The notes beneath the pieces were generated by a model. That model made no database searches, had not been told where the DNA came from, and saw only the letters and a list, made by a program, of their open reading frames with translations. 13,592 bases of DNA from Chloroflexota bacterium (GTDB lineage: Bacteria > Chloroflexota > Anaerolineae > Anaerolineales > JACQED01). The translations under genes were made by a program, and so were the position numbers. Position 1 is the stretch's first letter, and the number at the start of each line of letters is the position of its first letter. Shown one piece after another: positions 13,277 through 13,592 of the stretch. The stretch is taken from NCBI GenBank assembly GCA_016200785.1, contig JACQED010000195.1, positions 1 through 13,592 of the forward strand, written 5' to 3'.

Positions 13277-13592
13277 TTACGACGCGGTGCCCTCGGGCGC
13301 CTTGTTGCGGAAATCCTTGATGAAAGCCAGCAGTTCCCGTTCGTCCAGCGCCGGCTGTTTGAGCATCCGCCCCCACGACGTCGCCGCGACCTGAACGTCC
13401 AACGTCGGGCGAGTCACGGCGATCAACTTGGACGAGCCACCGAGAACGCCCGCGCTCCCGGCGCGATCCATTACGCCCTGAATTCTCTGTTGCAGATCAT
13501 CACACGCGCTCGACTCCAGACCGGAACAGTTGTACCAGATGACGACGTAGCCGTGCTCGAGGTTGTGGACAAGATTCTCGTCGGCCACGGGC
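13277..13592 (-). CDS. DUF3105 domain protein, N-terminus cut by window
   Basis: The frame is open to the right edge and ends at TAA 13279-13277, giving 104 visible residues. VADENLVHNLEHGYVVIWYN is the DUF3105 hallmark, followed by a Cys-containing SGLESSACDDLQ segment and a C-terminal KDFRNKAPEG tail. A GTG at 13588 could be read as a start, but the family normally has an N-terminal anchor and more of the domain before this point, so the gene almost surely begins outside the window. The function of the family is unknown. The two His of HNLEHG are plausible metal ligands by inference. It is the first visible gene of the CcdA/TlpA cluster. Confidence 0.8.
   Translation of the reverse strand, partial: PVADENLVHNLEHGYVVIWYNCSGLESSACDDLQQRIQGVMDRAGSAGVLGGSSKLIAVTRPTLDVQVAATSWGRMLKQPALDERELLAFIKDFRNKAPEGTAS

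Noticed and set aside
1..13592. CRISPR array, tRNA, rRNA, phage or transposase genes
   Set aside because: No regularly spaced repeats, no cloverleaf-like or ribosomal sequence, and no integrase or transposase motifs were seen on either strand.

Overview
The window is GC-rich and has no RNA genes or CRISPR array. Its genes point to an uncultured member of the Chloroflexota, probably Anaerolineae-like. This lineage call is inference. It rests on Tat-exported L,D-transpeptidases with an SRRDFLKL signal, Pro/Thr-rich linkers, a CcdA/TlpA/DUF3105 redox cluster, and dispersed intergenic repeats of types that I remember as common in such genomes. No marker gene fixes the taxonomy.

Layout: (1) 1-2231, minus strand: a class B penicillin-binding protein made as a lipoprotein, cut by the left edge. 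(2) 2232-2451: a divergent control region with a 50-bp dispersed repeat, an extended -10 promoter and candidate operators. (3) 2452-5620, plus strand: a compact zinc-uptake operon of a Fur/Zur regulator, then znuA, znuC and znuB. (4) 5625-13592, minus strand: a long block read from right to left. It starts with a partial DUF3105 protein, CcdA, a TlpA-like thioredoxin, an Lgt-like membrane protein and a YtkA-like anchored protein. It continues with L,D-transpeptidase 3, a C39-like peptidase with TPRs, L,D-transpeptidase 2, a small two-helix membrane protein and L,D-transpeptidase 1. Many junctions are ATGA overlaps or gaps of 3-45 nt, so much of the block is probably co-transcribed.

How the genes work together: the left gene and the three L,D-transpeptidases together could make both 4-3 and 3-3 peptidoglycan cross-links. 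The CcdA/TlpA pair would carry reducing power across the membrane to extracytoplasmic thiols. The Zur/Znu operon is a self-contained zinc homeostasis unit.

The most unusual observation is that the CcdA protein appears circularly permuted. The helix that normally opens the protein, carrying the first redox cysteine (FLSPCVLPLVPAY), lies at its C-terminus, after the second cysteine motif (GWTPC). The Lgt-like protein lacks residues thought to be essential in true Lgt and carries a perfect 22-bp palindrome inside its reading frame. A 50-bp repeat (44/50 identical) lies upstream of two different cell-wall genes. At least three further repeat families sit in intergenic gaps or inside coding linkers.
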